From Calycina herbarum (lineage: Eukaryota; Ascomycota; Leotiomycetes; Helotiales; Pezizellaceae): DNA of 64,000 bases. Positions within the stretch are counted from its first letter, which is position 1. Each line of letters starts with the position of its first letter. A program made the translations under genes and the position numbers. A model generated the notes under the pieces. That model made no database searches. It saw only the letters and a list, made by a program, of their open reading frames with translations, and was not told where the DNA came from. The stretch spans positions 1 through 64,000 of the forward strand of contig LLEY01000062.1 in assembly GCA_001414485.1 (NCBI GenBank), read 5' to 3'. Shown here in pieces: positions 1 to 13,106 of this stretch.

Positions 1-600
1 CCCCTACCCCCTTACCCCCTTACCCATCCTCTCTCCAAAGTTTTGTTGCACATCGTATCAAACTCTAAAGCCTAATTATAAAAAGGCTCCCACGCTAGCG
101 ACTTCTACTCAAGTATCCCACCAAATATTTTTCCAAAACTCCGGTCTCCCGGGTGCTCTTAATATTTCACCAAGTGAAGCCAAGCTGCATAATTTTAGCT
201 TTCACGCGTCACAAAAACATATTGAAGCGGTCTAGTCAAGAGTTGATAGTTAAGCTGTCGTGAAACTTCATGTTCGTTTAACTGAATGTAGTTTATCGAG
301 ACGTGGGAGTAGACATTAGTAGACCGGGAGAAAGTAAGACATAATGAACCTGTTGATCTCATATTGAAAAGAGTCTAGTATCAGAAGATTTATATTAGAG
401 ACTGTCAATTTTCCCTCCCAGATATCCCATCCATCATCTCTCCCTTTCCCATTTTTGCATTCCAAGCACGAAAGCTCGCTTAATATCGACAAGAAAAGCC
501 CCCCAAAGAATAGATCCAAATTGAATCCATTATTTTCTCCAACCCCATCATTCATTCGACCTATGAGATCGCATAATATACCCCTACATACCAACCCCAT
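1..600. other. intergenic left edge
   Basis: No gene is supported here. The first 27 bases are a C-rich simple repeat built on TACCCCCT, which is not the fungal telomere unit. The rest is unremarkable and ends at the stop codon of the minus-strand isomerase gene, so it probably contains that gene's 3' UTR. Confidence 0.5.
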
Positions 601-2147
601 TTAAATATTCTCCATTTGAAATTGCGTCCCATCATCACTCAAAGCCTTCCCCGCCTTAAAACGCACTTCCTCCCCGTACTCAAATTGCTCAGCCCATCTC
701 TCCGGCATAATAGTCTTGAAATCAAATGTCCCCTTTGGACTCCTAACAACCTCTCCCTTCTCCGTGATAATAGCATCGATCATATCATGCGGTGTGACAT
801 CAAAAGAAGGATTCCAGACATCAATTCTTTGATCTGCGATAGCCACTCTCTCTGTATGATTCACATCCACTTTCCCATCTTTCACCACAGCACCAGTGAT
901 CTGAGTAAGTTCGGATTTATTACGGTCTTCGATTTTGATATCTGCCCCGGTCAAGGTCTCGAGATCGATGCTGGTGGTAGGTGCCGCAACGACGAATTTG
1001 ATCCCGTGTGCTTTGGCGAGGACGGCTAGGGTATATGTTCCTATCTTGTTTGCGGTATCCCCGTTTCGAACTACACGGTCGGCACCAACTATTACAGCAG
1101 AGATATTCTTTTCGTCCTTCTTTCGTGCAAAGAGTGCTCCGGCCATGGAATCTGTGATGAGGGTTGAGGGAATGTTTTCGTAGACAAGCTCGAATGCTGT
1201 TAAACGAGATCCTTGGTTGTATGGTCGGGTTTCTGTGCAAAAGGCGTGTTCAAGGTAGTTCATCTTATGAAGACTTCGGATTATTCCTAGTGCGGTGCCG
1301 TGGCCTGATGTTGCGAGAGAGCTGGGAAGAGTTAGCTTTTCTTGTATCTAAACGAAAACTTGAAGAGTTTGGAGTGTAGAATTGAGAAGAATCTTTCCAA
1401 TCCTCCAAAGGAAAACAAACTTACCCAGTATTGCAATGTGTCAACACACTCAACTTCCTATAAGTCCTATCTGGCAGTCCCTGCGTCCCTGGTGGACTCG
1501 TAGTATAAAATCTCAAATCCTCCTCCGCATCCTCAGGTCTGTGGACCGGCATCTGTTGTCTTCTCAAGTATTCAGCACCATATCTGCCAATAGCCAAGTT
1601 CGTGGTATAATCGTCCTCCAAGATCTTTTCCGCCGCTTCGATAAATACTTTTCGGACTTCGGCACAAGCGGCTTGTTGTTCTAAAGAAGAAGGAGAAGAA
1701 GTCGCGAGCAAAGTCTTGGTCTTGAGGAGTTGTATAGCGTTATGAAGGTCGACTGCAGTCGGTCTGCTCTTCATGAGGAAATCCAACTTCGAATGTATAT
1801 ACTTGACGACTTCAACCCGTTCTTCTGCCGCTAGAACTTTGTAAGCTTCTTTCTATACCAACTTCAAACGAACTTCTTACCATCCTTCTTATTCTCTAAC
1901 TCTACAGCTAATGCCAATGCAGCAACGATAGCAATAGCCGGGGCCCCTGAACCAACTTAGCCTCCGCAAGTCCTCTCAATCGAGAGCCCCGAGAATATTA
2001 TATACCTCTCACGCGCATCGCCTTGATGCAATCAAAGGCCTCCTCGCAAGTCGAAACATCATCGTAGATGAATTCATGTGGAAGCCGAAGTTGATCGAGA
2101 ACTTGAAGTTTGCCCCTCTCGTATTTGATGGCTTGCAACCCCGCCAT
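601..2147 (-). CDS. MRI1: Methylthioribose-1-phosphate isomerase
   Basis: This enzyme converts 5-methylthioribose-1-phosphate to 5-methylthioribulose-1-phosphate in the cytosolic methionine salvage pathway. It belongs to the eIF2B-like aldose-ketose isomerase family. My model has four exons: 2147-2006, 1946-1881, 1836-1425 and 1321-601. They join in frame to a 446-residue protein, somewhat longer than the ~400 usual for the family. The N-terminal RGAPAIAI stretch spans the first splice. THCNTGS contains the catalytic cysteine, and [18 protein letters not shown] contains the catalytic aspartate. All introns have GT..AG borders. The start is the first ATG of the conserved N-terminus ([12 protein letters not shown]). 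The alternative, translation initiation factor eIF2B, is unlikely because the MRI1-specific HCNTG and GADRV motifs are both intact. Confidence 0.93.
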
Positions 2148-3043
2148 GTTGGTTTATGAGTGGCGATGACGCTGCACAAGGAGGTTTTCGGTTGTCGTCA
2201 GAGGAGTGGTGTCCGATCTGTGGTCTTAAATGCCTATTGAAATTGAAAGAATGTTTTAAGAAACTGTGAAAAACGTTCTGTTTGTTGAGGGGAGGTGATT
2301 GGCAAAAGTCAAGTTGCGACAAAAAGCATTAAGATTCTGATTGACCGCCAGGCAGAATTAACCCCACCTTCCCCAATCGGTTTGGGAACCCCAAAATTTT
2401 GCGCTTTCTCTGATTGGAGTGCCACTTTATACAAGGGTCTTTTAGTGGCTTGAATAATACCGCCACTGTGGATATCAATAATTAGGCTATCCCACGATAA
2501 TCGGTAACGTATATAACACGACCGTAAGACGTCGCAAAAATATAGGAAAAAATATGAATAAATGTTGAGTTTACTAATTCAACATACTCTAGCTTCTGGG
2601 GAGTTGTTCTATTGTTTGCGTGGTTTTATTCTGTAGAATAAGAAAAGCTGGGTCGTCTATTTACTGCCACTTTTAATGTCCCACAGGGTGACTACTTCAA
2701 AGCGCAATCTCCATTTATTCGCTGATATGAAGAGATAAAAAAGATCACTTGGTATTATTACTGATGTTGAAAATCATGGCTCATTGTATTGATATAGGAC
2801 CATGCAAGTTATTACACAGTCATACACACACATCTCTACGGAAAGGGGGTAAAATGCTCTTCCTGATATTGAAAATCATGAACACCATGAATCATAAGGT
2901 CAGAAGAAGAACTCCAAACGCAGGTTCATATGAAAACCCCAGCGCCATCCCATCATTTCATGGCTGCCAGAAATACCTTTAACCATGCCAAGGTGGTATC
3001 TCCAAGCAACTTTCCTCGTCGTTACTAATGCACACACTAAATA
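2148..3043. other. intergenic, MRI1 upstream region
   Basis: This stretch holds the 5' region of MRI1 (read leftward) and the 3' flank of the HMG-box gene. No ORF here shows protein-like composition, and I see no repeat or RNA gene. Confidence 0.5.
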
Positions 3044-4694
3044 TTAAGAACCCGGGGGTGGTGGTGGTTGGGCTCTGCTGTTTCGGTTGACAATTTCACC
3101 TGCCTTCAGAAGTGCACTGACTGGATCCAGGTTGTTGTTGTCCTCTGTTGGGTTTTGCAGAGCATATTCTCGCACTCTCGGATCAGGCCTATCTGCTCCG
3201 ATAATATTCTGTGGGGCAGTATTGTATCCCCGGATCGGGGCCATCGAAATTGACGATCCATAATCAACGGGAAGGAGAATTGCTAAATCACTGATCAATT
3301 ATAATCTCAAATGAAACATAGAACACTCTTACTAGTTGGGGACTGTTGCGCCATATGCCCTGCCTGCGGCGATAAAGATGGCGCTGGGAAGGGTGACAAT
3401 TGGCTGTCCATAGAGCCAGTTGATTTCTGGGAAAACAGAGAAGGAAGCGTCAAAGGAGGGCGGTCTGGGGGCGCATCCAGGGGAGTACGTGGGGTATAAA
3501 ATGCCGAAGAAGCGGTACTCGCAGTAGAGGTCGTCGATCGGTTTGTTGATTCCGATGTCAACAAAGGCGGGGGATTTCCTTGTCCTGTGCGACGAGTGTG
3601 TTGAAGCGAGCCAGTCGAACCCAACATTTCTGCTCCAGGAGTGCCGGCATAACTAGGATTCCGATCGTACACGCTAGCGAGCGTTGGGAGTTTTTGTGTA
3701 TTGTCGCGTTGCCCCTCTCGCCAGGGAAATTCATTTGTTTGAGGATCATAGGATGTTATAGAATCTCGATAACCCAACAGGACACCTGGCGAAGAGACGT
3801 TTGGTGATCCTTGGCCCATATTCGACTTTGCAGAAGATTGAGGGTTACTGACATTAGGAGGCTGCCACTGCCCGTTGGTGGAACCCGACGATTCTACCCT
3901 GGGCCGAACCGTCAGAGCTTCAGCGCCCACATGGCTTGTGGTACTACTTGCAGTTCCGCTGCTGGCGGTGCTGTGGTTAGCTTCAAGTTTTGGCCGTTTG
4001 ACAACTTCCAGATCTGGCACTAGGGTCATTAGCAATACGATTCCAACACTCCACAGATTGCACTAAACGCACCTTGCTGCTGCTGAGCTTGCCTAGCTTT
4101 GAAATCGGCCAGATACTGTGAATAGTCCCGATAGTTTCCAGTCCTTTTGTACTCTGCGAGTTCCCCGTTGTATCTTTCCCTGGCCGAAAACGATTGTTGT
4201 TCATATGGATCCTTCTCCCCCGACGACAGGTTTTGCCAATTTTCCCCTACAAGTTTCGCTATCTCGGTGAAGGATAAATTTCTGCCTTTCAGTTCTTCGC
4301 GCATTTTATTCGAGAAGATGACATATGCGGATGGGGGTCTTTCAGGCGCATTTTCATCTGGCTTTGGGTGTCGTCTATATTTTCGTTTCGCTCCTTGTTG
4401 TTGCCCGTTTCCTTCTTTTCTTTCTGTCTTTACAATTCCTGTCTTTTGTTCTTCAGTCTTTTCGTCGTTTGGCGTATGTCGAGGAGATCCTAGTGCAGTC
4501 TCAGAAGCAATGCCTCTTGAATTTGCGATTTTCCTCTGAAGCTTTCTTCGGTGGCCAAGCTTCACCCCAAGGGCATCGAAATCGGATTCAGTAATGTCGA
4601 GGATTGTATTCCAGCTGTCAAATCCTTGTTCAAGAAAAGATTCAAGGTAGTTTGAGATGCCCAACTCAGCAAATATCTCTGAGAGATCAGTCAT
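3044..4694 (-). CDS. SAM-domain plus HMG-box protein
   Basis: Three exons, 4694-4073, 4019-3333 and 3282-3044, join in frame to 515 residues. Residues about 1-65 form a sterile-alpha-motif (SAM) domain, starting MTDLSEIFAELG and continuing through ITESDFDALGVKLGHRRKL. A basic stretch (KRKYRRHPKP, about 103-112) that may serve as a nuclear signal precedes an HMG box at about 113-185, with ERPPSAYVIFSNKMR and LVGENWQNLSSGEK. The C-terminal 300 residues are rich in Ser, Thr, Pro and Gln and look disordered. The fold combination implies a DNA-binding protein that oligomerises or binds partners through SAM. The target genes cannot be read from sequence. The first intron has a clear TGCTAAT branch site. 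I do not assign a named orthologue. Confidence 0.85.
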
Positions 4695-7551
4695 ACAGTT
4701 GGTTGCGTCTGGAAATCGTCCAGGACTTGAAGCTCAAATGGCGTCTTCCGTAGTGTTCGTTATGGACCAGGCGGGCTCTCATGTACAACCACGACCTTCC
4801 TTGCTTTCTCAAATTTCTGCTTAGGTTACTTTCCAAAACTAGTCGAGGGGGGCGAGGTTCGATGGAAAGTGAATGTCGATTGCGGTTTGTTGAAAAACCA
4901 TCGGTGTATACTACTGTTCAACTGCTTTTCAGGTTCCACGGCACATGCAAAGTTCCTTCAACAGAGTGGCAAAAAGAGCTTGTCCCCTGCCCATTCAAAG
5001 ATTTGCCTGGATCGGGTGGTTTGGCTGATCTGGACTGTGTCTCGATATGATGGCGTATGCGTATATCCGCAATACGTATAGCGAAGTATCTTTTTAGAAT
5101 TCGATTGTGTGTAGGTATGGACGGAGAGGATTGTTGAGGCTTTGGCAAAGTCAGCGGGGATCCAACACAGGAGATATGCAATTGTGAATCCACATTGAAA
5201 AGGCAGATCTCGATATGGGCGTCAGGGATTATCTACCTCGATCTCCGAAAGCGCTGCGGATTGGCGCAGAAGGTTGAGGGAGGTGCAATGGTGATTTGGG
5301 GCACGTCGAGTTGGCGGATGGTGGCAAGAAGTCACGGCTGAGGAAAATGCAGCGTGTGTAGTCGTAAGTAAGGCGTGTCTAGATCTCCTGATGAACAGGT
5401 GTTTGATCTGGATTATTTCCGGAATCTATGTACACAAGTGATTCGCGGAAAGGAAAGCCGGTCGTAGAGAGGGAAACCTAGACTAGAGAGGGAAACCGAG
5501 AGAGTAACCCGTTGAGACGAGGCCAAAAGAAGAATGTGAATAGAAATGGCCCTTCGTGTGCGTGGCTCAAAACAAGAATATCAGCAAGAAATAATGGAGA
5601 AAGGACGTTGGAGGAGAGAAGAGATGAATTTGGTACGGTAGGAGTCCTCGAGCCGGCACACTGGTGCCCATGGCATGCTGCCCACTTTCATCGTAGGGGA
5701 CTTTCCAGATGTGGATCAACTGGCAATGGGTTGGGGTTTAGAAAAGCGGCGCTCGAACGCGGTGTCTCAGCTCTTCCGGGGAGAAGGGGCAATTGTTCGC
5801 AGTCCCCGGATACCTCGTCGCATTTTATGTGAAAGAAGGGGGAGGTCTAGAGTGGAGCCAAGCGTGTTGTCCTGTTGGTTGTGTGCTTTTCCGGAGAACA
5901 CCAGCGGGATTTTGGATGAGGGTTTGATACTTCCAGCTCTTGGAAGGAAATATATTGAACGCTGCTTTTGCCCCTTGCTGTCAGCGCTCAGCAAAATCAG
6001 ATTCGTCTCGGGGTCTCCTTTGACCAGCTTCTGCGATGGGCTTCTAATTTTCGATCAACGCTACCGATAGACCCCGTTTTTCACCCTAGAAGAAGGCTCC
6101 AAGGCTGCTCATAGGCTGTAACTAGGCAGGTAGCAGCAGGCTCACCGCAGCTGCCAGGGCCGCATTGCTTACTTACTTGGAGTCATGGACAGCCACCGGG
6201 CACGCCAGTTGGGATGGTGTGTCAAGGAAATACCGACAAAACCCCTTGAACCCCCGCGCCTCGCTTCTGGGTTTCAAGGAATTTAATCGATGCTTTCACG
6301 CAAAGTCCGATTCGGAATCGGGGTTTGGTCCGAAGTCAAAGAATTGCGATGCCAAACTGCTGTAGAGGATGGGAATGACGCTTTCGCATCTCACATCCTT
6401 CATCATCCCACCGGAACCTTCGCCCGTAATCAGCATCCAAACAGAAATTTAAACGGCAAATTTTGAGATTCCATCGCAAAGTGGTGAAAACCAGTATTGT
6501 CATCACAGAGTAGAGGAAGCCGCGGACAGAGGGAAGATCTCGAATCGACAGACCTCTGTCGTCGGGCACAGATGACCACGGAGCCGTTCCCGACGTGTTG
6601 CACTACTGGCTGCGGATAATTATCCATACGAGTCGAGTATCTTCAACAGTGCTGTGATGGAAAACAATCGGACCTGTACTCGAGTATACAAAATGCATGT
6701 GGGAAGGTACCGCGGAACTTCTCCCCAGTCGCCACATAACTACCATACGTTTGAGCGGGTGCATGATTGATTTTCGATATTATTTAGTATTCGATTGATA
6801 CTGCAATCTCGATTCTGGATCCAGCACACTGGTATTCCAAAGTAGCACGACAGGCGCGTGTTGCACGGCGCCTGTTGAAGAGCGCCGGTAGAAGTTGAGG
6901 TCAAGGTCCCGGCGTGCAACACTCCGAAGCATTATCGTCGATGAGAAGAAAAACGGCCCGGAAAGTCGAAACTCAAACTGGGGGTACGGCATCAAATCGA
7001 ACTCATTTTGTGCCTTCATCTAAATCATCGGGCGATGTGCTTCTTCCTTCCACGCTTCCAACTTGGAAGTCCCCCCTCGGCGCTTTTCTTCAAAGCTGGC
7101 TGCACTTTCGGGTGAAGTTGTGGTGGCAGCGCCTCGGATACCTCGGCAAGCAACCCTATCCTATGTGATGAGAGTGACGAACAGTTACTACTGTATGGGA
7201 AATCCAAATGCCATGCTATGTCGCATGTCAAATGAATGTCCCATTTCTATTCTTGTCAGCCATATTCGCCACTTTCCCTAATCGAGACGAGAGATCTAGA
7301 CCTGACAATCAAAGTAAATCCGTATTCTCCATCGTGTATTCAAAGCTGCCGCCCGGTTCGCTGTGCAGATAAATGGGAATGACTTCGTTGCAGACAGGAA
7401 AGTGATATGCCATATCTAACGCCACCTGGGCATCTAGACCTCAACTTGAGTGTGACAGCACAGCGAGGAGAGGCTGTAGGGGCATCCAAACATCTTTCGC
7501 CTCGGTGCCATCTCTTGCAGACCGTGTGACGAGTTTTAGCCCCTCTACCAA
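4695..7551. other. long divergent intergenic spacer, left part
   Basis: The spacer separates the divergently read HMG-box and phosphatase genes. Short ORFs near 5512-6070 and 6780-7230 overlap on both strands and resemble no family, so I treat them as chance. Regulatory DNA or 5' UTR exons could be present but cannot be defined from sequence alone. Confidence 0.4.
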
Positions 7552-7815
7552 CAAATATGCCTCCTAACGACTAGCATTACGAAAAGGGCTACGAGATAGC
7601 TATAAAACACGGTATTATCTGAATGCCTTATCCTTCTACTTTACTAGATATGAATCCTATAGAGAAGGGTTCGCAGTAGATTAAACAAGCTCTCTATAGG
7701 CGTTAACACTAACCTACTATTATAGAGGAAATGCGCCAAGCTGTTATAGAGGAATAGGAGGCTATACCTTAGGATTAGATTAATAAGTTGATTTTAAAGT
7801 AGGAACATTAGATTA
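7552..7815 (+). pseudogene. Tc1/mariner transposase C-terminal remnant
   Basis: One plus-strand frame reads through several stops as the C-terminal end of a Tc1/mariner transposase. It includes MPYPST followed by DMNPIEK, the block that holds the third catalytic acid of the DDE triad, then IKQALYRR and IEEMRQAVIEE. At least two TAG stops fall where tryptophan is expected (TGG to TAG), and a leucine sits where serine is expected (TCA to TTA). These are the C-to-T changes at CpA typical of RIP. No inverted ends were found, so this is a fragment with no function. Confidence 0.75.
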
Positions 7816-9278
7816 ATATACTTATTCAACACCACAGGTGGTCTACTCCTAATTAAATTAAATACTACTTTATTAATTCAATGATTTATCGTGAAAATGC
7901 CCTGTACGCACAGACCCATGGTGCCAGGCTCGTAAGTTGAAGATAAAGAGAGGCACTGAATACTCCGTATATAGGTAACGCACCGCAGTGGAAAGAATTT
8001 GGAAAGAGAAGCCCGAGTTTGTTCTAAGGAGGGTTTCCATGAACGAAAGAAACATAAGTCAAGAGCAGGTTATGAAAACATTTTATAAAGAGACTTGAAA
8101 GTCGAGGGGCTCGGAGGGGTTCACCGACTCGCGGGCCGACCCTTCCTTGCGCAGGGGAAAATGTCTTGATAAGGGAAATCGCGGCAGGGAGAACAGATTC
8201 TCTGCGCTTTGCGTTTCAACTTTCAACTTTCAACACCATATAGGAAAAGTACATAAGGTTCTCCCAAAACATTCTTCATCTCGGTAGTCCCAGCGGTGGT
8301 TATGAATACGGGGGTCTAATTCCAAGTACCGGTACTACCAAATTCCTGCCGATTTGGCTACGAACGGCTATCGGTATACAGAAAGGAACGTAAAAATGGT
8401 GTCTTTCCAGCTTTGCCTCCAACCATCCCGTCCGTTCTCGAGTATACCCTCAACCCAATCTGGAAGCAGTTGCGCAAGTTTCTTTATCAATCTTGGTCAG
8501 ATAATTCATGCATACGGACCTCACGGCAACCTTTTCATGCCGTCAGCGCCAAGTGGCTTGTAGCCTGAAGAGTGAGCTCACTCACACTCAACTCCAAGTC
8601 CCTTTTCTTCTCTCTGCCATTTCTCTCTCTCCCTAAAAAGTAACTTGACCTGCCAATATTGTTCGTCAAAGCGCTATTGTCTTCTATTGATGGTATTCAG
8701 AGAAAGTGCTCCGCTACCCTTACCCTCGGCGCTTAGCCAAACTGCCCCATATGGCCACCAAGCCAACGAGCGGCTACAGTCACAAGCAGTTTGTATGGTT
8801 GATAAATGACGCCGCTGGAGCATCGTCCAATCACCAGCTTTCGAGCTCCTTCGCTTGCGCAAGCCCAAGCAGAAACAGGCTCGGCAGGCCCCAGCAGAAC
8901 TCCCAATCGTTCCCAATGTGCCATGATCCGTCAAGCAGGTCCACCAGGCCTTCTCCTCCCTCCTGGGATTCCGAGCTGAGTGCTAAATATTTCCTTTCAT
9001 CATAAGCAGAGCCTCTCTCGAAACCTCACATCTCACACGTCCGGACCTCTCAGCTGTACTTGTGGCTCTGCCCAAATCCTACTTATCTTCACCCCTCCAT
9101 AATCTTCCCCTCATCGCGGTCGCCTTTTTTGCGACCCCAAGGCTAAGCCCTGATACACCCCGCATCGCATCGGAACCCCATCTGTGCCTCCCGCGTTGAC
9201 GTCTCCAAAAATAACACCTTGTGCGTCACGCATCAGAATCCTTCCTTCATTGGATCATTCAACAACTCGCACCTGGCC
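7816..9278. other. spacer and 5' region of the phosphatase gene
   Basis: An AT-rich tail of the transposon remnant gives way to CT-rich sequence from about 8560. The CT-rich tract (about 9000-9270) just before the start codon is typical of fungal promoters and leader regions. No gene is supported. Confidence 0.4.
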
Positions 9279-12200
9279 ATGGCAGGCCGTCAAGGAAGAC
9301 CTGATGAGGAGCTCTTCCTCTCCAGACCGAATAATGGCGGCGATAGTCCTACTGTCGAGCCTCTGAGAATCCATAAGCCGAACAGTCCGCAGCCCTCATC
9401 ATCTGCTGGGCGTGGAAAAGCTCCTCAGTCATCGACAAAACTCACATTTCCGCTACCTCCCGGCGCATCGAGCTCTGCGAGCCCTCTGCCATACCCCGAC
9501 GACGACGAGTCCGACGAAGACCTCTTCCAAGCTCGCCCTGAGCCTCGAGCCCACCGAGCCCCATACCCCGAAGACAGGAACCCCTCCCAATCCTCGTTTG
9601 GGTCTGGAGGGGGAGGAAAGAGACAAGAGCAGCCGAGGCCAGGTGCAGGAGGAAGGAAGGAATCGATTGATACAGCTCCAAGATTAATGACGAGTCCTAT
9701 CGATAAAAAGGGTCCGGGGTTGGCAGAAAGGCGTGGAACGGCTCCAAAGCCTCTTCCCGAGTCCCCAGGTCCTGAGCTTCCTGACAAGGAGGGGTTGTTT
9801 GCAAAGCCTCTCAGGGACCCCAAACCTCCACCAAAAGTTGGTTCCGGTTCAAATGGAGGCAGGCGTCCCTCCGATGGCCCAAATCCTTATCCCGAATACC
9901 ATCAACAATATTTTCCACCGCCCGTACCAAATCCTCCTCCAGAGCCAGCTCCAGGAAGAGATAATAACTTGGCCGCTCCAGTTCCCAGTGGGATGAATAG
10001 ATTCTCGTCTACGGCATCTACATCTACCACAAGGGCAACTAGAGGTTCTCCACCACCTCCAGAAACTCCCATTCTTGGTCCTGGTGACCCGGCAGCTGGC
10101 GGTGGAATTGAAGCTCGATATGCGGCGGCAGGAATATCTGGAACAGCTACTTTGAGCAGTCTTCAACACAACAATGCTGCTTCTCAAAGAGCAAATCAAT
10201 ATGGACCTCCTCCTGTCCCGCAACTCCCTCAGACCCCAGGACTTGCTCCGCAACAAAACGCACCCCGACCATGGACTCCAACAGAATCCCCAGATAACGC
10301 ACCCCATGGTCCACCCACGGTTTACCAAGGTCTTAATGAAGTAACAACGTCACCATCACCACCAGCGCAGCAAAGTGGTAGCCAAACAACCATCCCACAG
10401 ACCAATTCTTTTGAGCAAGACTTTCAACGTATGCAAATGTCACCATCGCCTCCACCAGCTTATTCTAGTGTGACTCCTGGATCAAATGGTGCTAGCAATG
10501 CGTCAAGCTACCCTCCTGAGAAAGGAGGTCGCGCCCCAGCTCCGGCAGCCATCAGCACAGCAGCGAAACCAAATATTGCGCCAGCGATGATGTCTCCAGA
10601 ATTACAGCATCCAGGCCATCCCGCTTTTGCGAATGATCCTAGATTGCAACCCTCCCAACCCCAGCAAGTCCAACAACCTATTCCCGTCCAACAGCCGCAG
10701 CAAATTCAGCAGCCACAACCGCAAGCACAACCACAGCAGCAGCAACCACAAACAATGGCAAACTCATCCCCATTTCAAGGAGCTGGTCCATCTTCTCCAC
10801 CTCCTCTACCCGAAGGATGGATTGCTCATTTGGATCAAAATTCTGGCCAGTATTATTACATCCATTTGCCGACTCAAGCAACACAGTGGGAATTTCCCAA
10901 AGGGCCAATGCCACTCAATCATGATACCGCTCCTCTTTCTCCCACCATGTCTACCTATGGAAATCCTCTTGCTTCACCTGGGCTGAGCCAATTTGGCAAA
11001 CCAATTGGATCACCTGGGTTCCCACCTCATACACCTGGATATGCTGAGAGCATCATGAGCATGGCATCTCAAACTCCCACTGCAGCTGGTTTCTCGGGTC
11101 CCCCACCAAGTGCTGGTGTGGACATGTACAAAATTGCGCCTACCAATGGAGTCTACTTTGGACCATATCTCCGCTATGTAAATATGGATATGGAGAGGGG
11201 CTTGTGGTTAGGAACAATTATGCTTGTTACAGATGGCCCACAGCCACCTACAATTCACATTCATCAGAGTGTTGATTTGTCGCCTGACCCACGTCAACTC
11301 AAGCCAAATCCCATCTTCACCCATCAGCGATGGACATTTTATCGATATGATGTAGATTTGCAGATGGGTGAAGGACCTGGCGATAAGTGGACCTATGCAA
11401 TCACTTCTCACCTTGGTTGTACCCGGTATGAGTTCTTGGTTGCTGGCCGTTACGAAACAAACTGGAGGTTTATTTCACATTCTGGTAATGATTTTGCTAT
11501 GAATACCAGTGCGGCCGAGCGCTCTAAACTTGGTGGAATTGGTTTCATGTGGAAAGATATATTGCAAAAGAATGTTGAATGTGGTGGTTTCCACGTACAA
11601 CTTGGATTGGGTGATCAAATTTATGGTGATAGATTATGGAAAGAAATTCCATTGCTCAGGCAATGGCTTGCCATGAGTGGAAAAGATAACCGAAAAAGTG
11701 CAGCTTGGACTGCACGTCACGAAGAAGATGTGGCACATTCCTATTTCCATTATTACACCAGCCATTTCGATCAGCCGTATTTGAGAGAAGCCTTTGCGCA
11801 AATTCCACACGTGCTACAAATCGACGATCATGATATGTAAGTGTCTTTAAATGATGACTTTCTACAGTAACTGACTATCATTAGTTTCGATGGCTTCGGC
11901 TCTTATCCAGAGTACATGCAATCCTCCAATATGTTCAAGAACATTGGACGAATCGGCATTGAGATGTACCTTCTATTCCAACACCATACAACACTTGAGA
12001 TTCTCCGTAACGTTAGCACTGATGTGGATCTTTTCACCATTACGGGTCAAGGTTGGCACTTCGTCAAATATCTTGGGCCAGCAGTTGTGGTTGTTGGACC
12101 AGATTGTCGATCGGAGCGTAACCAGCGTCAAGTTCTAGCTGGCCCGACCTACCAGGGTATATTTCCAAAAGTTGCAACGTTACCGCCGAGTGTTCAGCAT

Positions 12201-13106
12201 TGTATCTGGATGGTATCGGTGCCTATCGTATACCCTAGGCTGGAAACAGTGGAGAGTCTTGCCCACACTATGGCAACTGGCAAGAAGGCTTTCACGGGAA
12301 CATACAATCTTCTCGGCAAGGTCACTAGTTCTGTAGCAGGTGTTGTGGGTGGAAAAGAAGCCGTCGCTTCTGGATTCACCCAAGTGAAAAAGGCAGTCGG
12401 GAAATCCGGACTCATGGGCGGAGTTCTCAACACCTTTGGTGACATCGATATCGCAGATGAACTTCGTGATATGTGGACCCATGAGTCGAAAGACCTTGAG
12501 AGAACCTACTTGATTCGAACCCTTCAAACCATTTCAAATCAAAAAGGCATCCGCATGACGTTTTTGTCAGGAGGCAAGTCAAACAGTCACAATTCTGATA
12601 CCAAAATCTTGCTAATCAAATCCATAGATGTAAATTGCTGCGGCGCAGGTCTAGTCCACGATCCCTCTCACCCAAGCGACCACAAAACAATGTACCAAAT
12701 CATCTCCTCGGCCGTCGTCGCCGCACCACCCCCCTCGTACGTCCTCAAAATGCTCCACAACAACAAACCCCTCTACGTGCCTGCCAACGGTCAGAAAACC
12801 ACCAACCAAGTCTCAGACACAAAGGAAGACATGATGGAAATCTTCCAAACTGATACCAACGGTGGCCCCCGGGAAATGAAGAAACTTATGGGACGAAGGA
12901 ATTATGTTGCCTTTGTGGCGTATGATCCGGAGGCTATTAGTGCAGGCGGGCAGGGATATGGATCTGCGGCGAGTGTTCATAGTGGGCAGCAGGGACTGGC
13001 TAAGTTGAGTTTGGCAGTGGATTTTGTGGTGCAGGGGGATGGGGGGTTTAGTCCGCCTACTAAGTATGGGCCTGTTATTGTGCCGAGTCTTGAGTTTGGG
13101 AGGTAG
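9279..13106 (+). CDS. WW-domain PhoD-like phosphatase family protein
   Basis: Three exons, 9279-11836, 11885-12573 and 12628-13106, join in frame to 1241 residues. The first ~500 residues are low-complexity, rich in Pro, Ser and Gln, with a glutamine-rich run around 450-495. A WW domain follows at about 507-542 (LPEGWIAHLDQNSGQYYYI then TQWEFP), a proline-motif binding module. From about residue 623 (GVYFGPYLRYV) to the C-terminus the protein matches the fungal PhoD-like metallophosphatase family, with the metal-site block QIDDHDIFDGFGSYP created by the first splice. The substrate is unknown. An earlier in-frame ATG lies 60 bases upstream, but ATGGCAGGCC has the better context (CCATGG). The second intron is 54 nt, in frame, and uses a GC donor. 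No signal peptide or membrane span is evident. Confidence 0.88.

Noticed and set aside
1..27. C-rich repeat at the left end as a telomere
   Set aside because: The unit is TACCCCCT-like, not CCCTAA, and only about three copies occur inside otherwise ordinary sequence.
5512..6070. Overlapping ORFs of 106 and 131 codons
   Set aside because: Arg/Ser-rich chance composition, frames open on both strands, and no motif.
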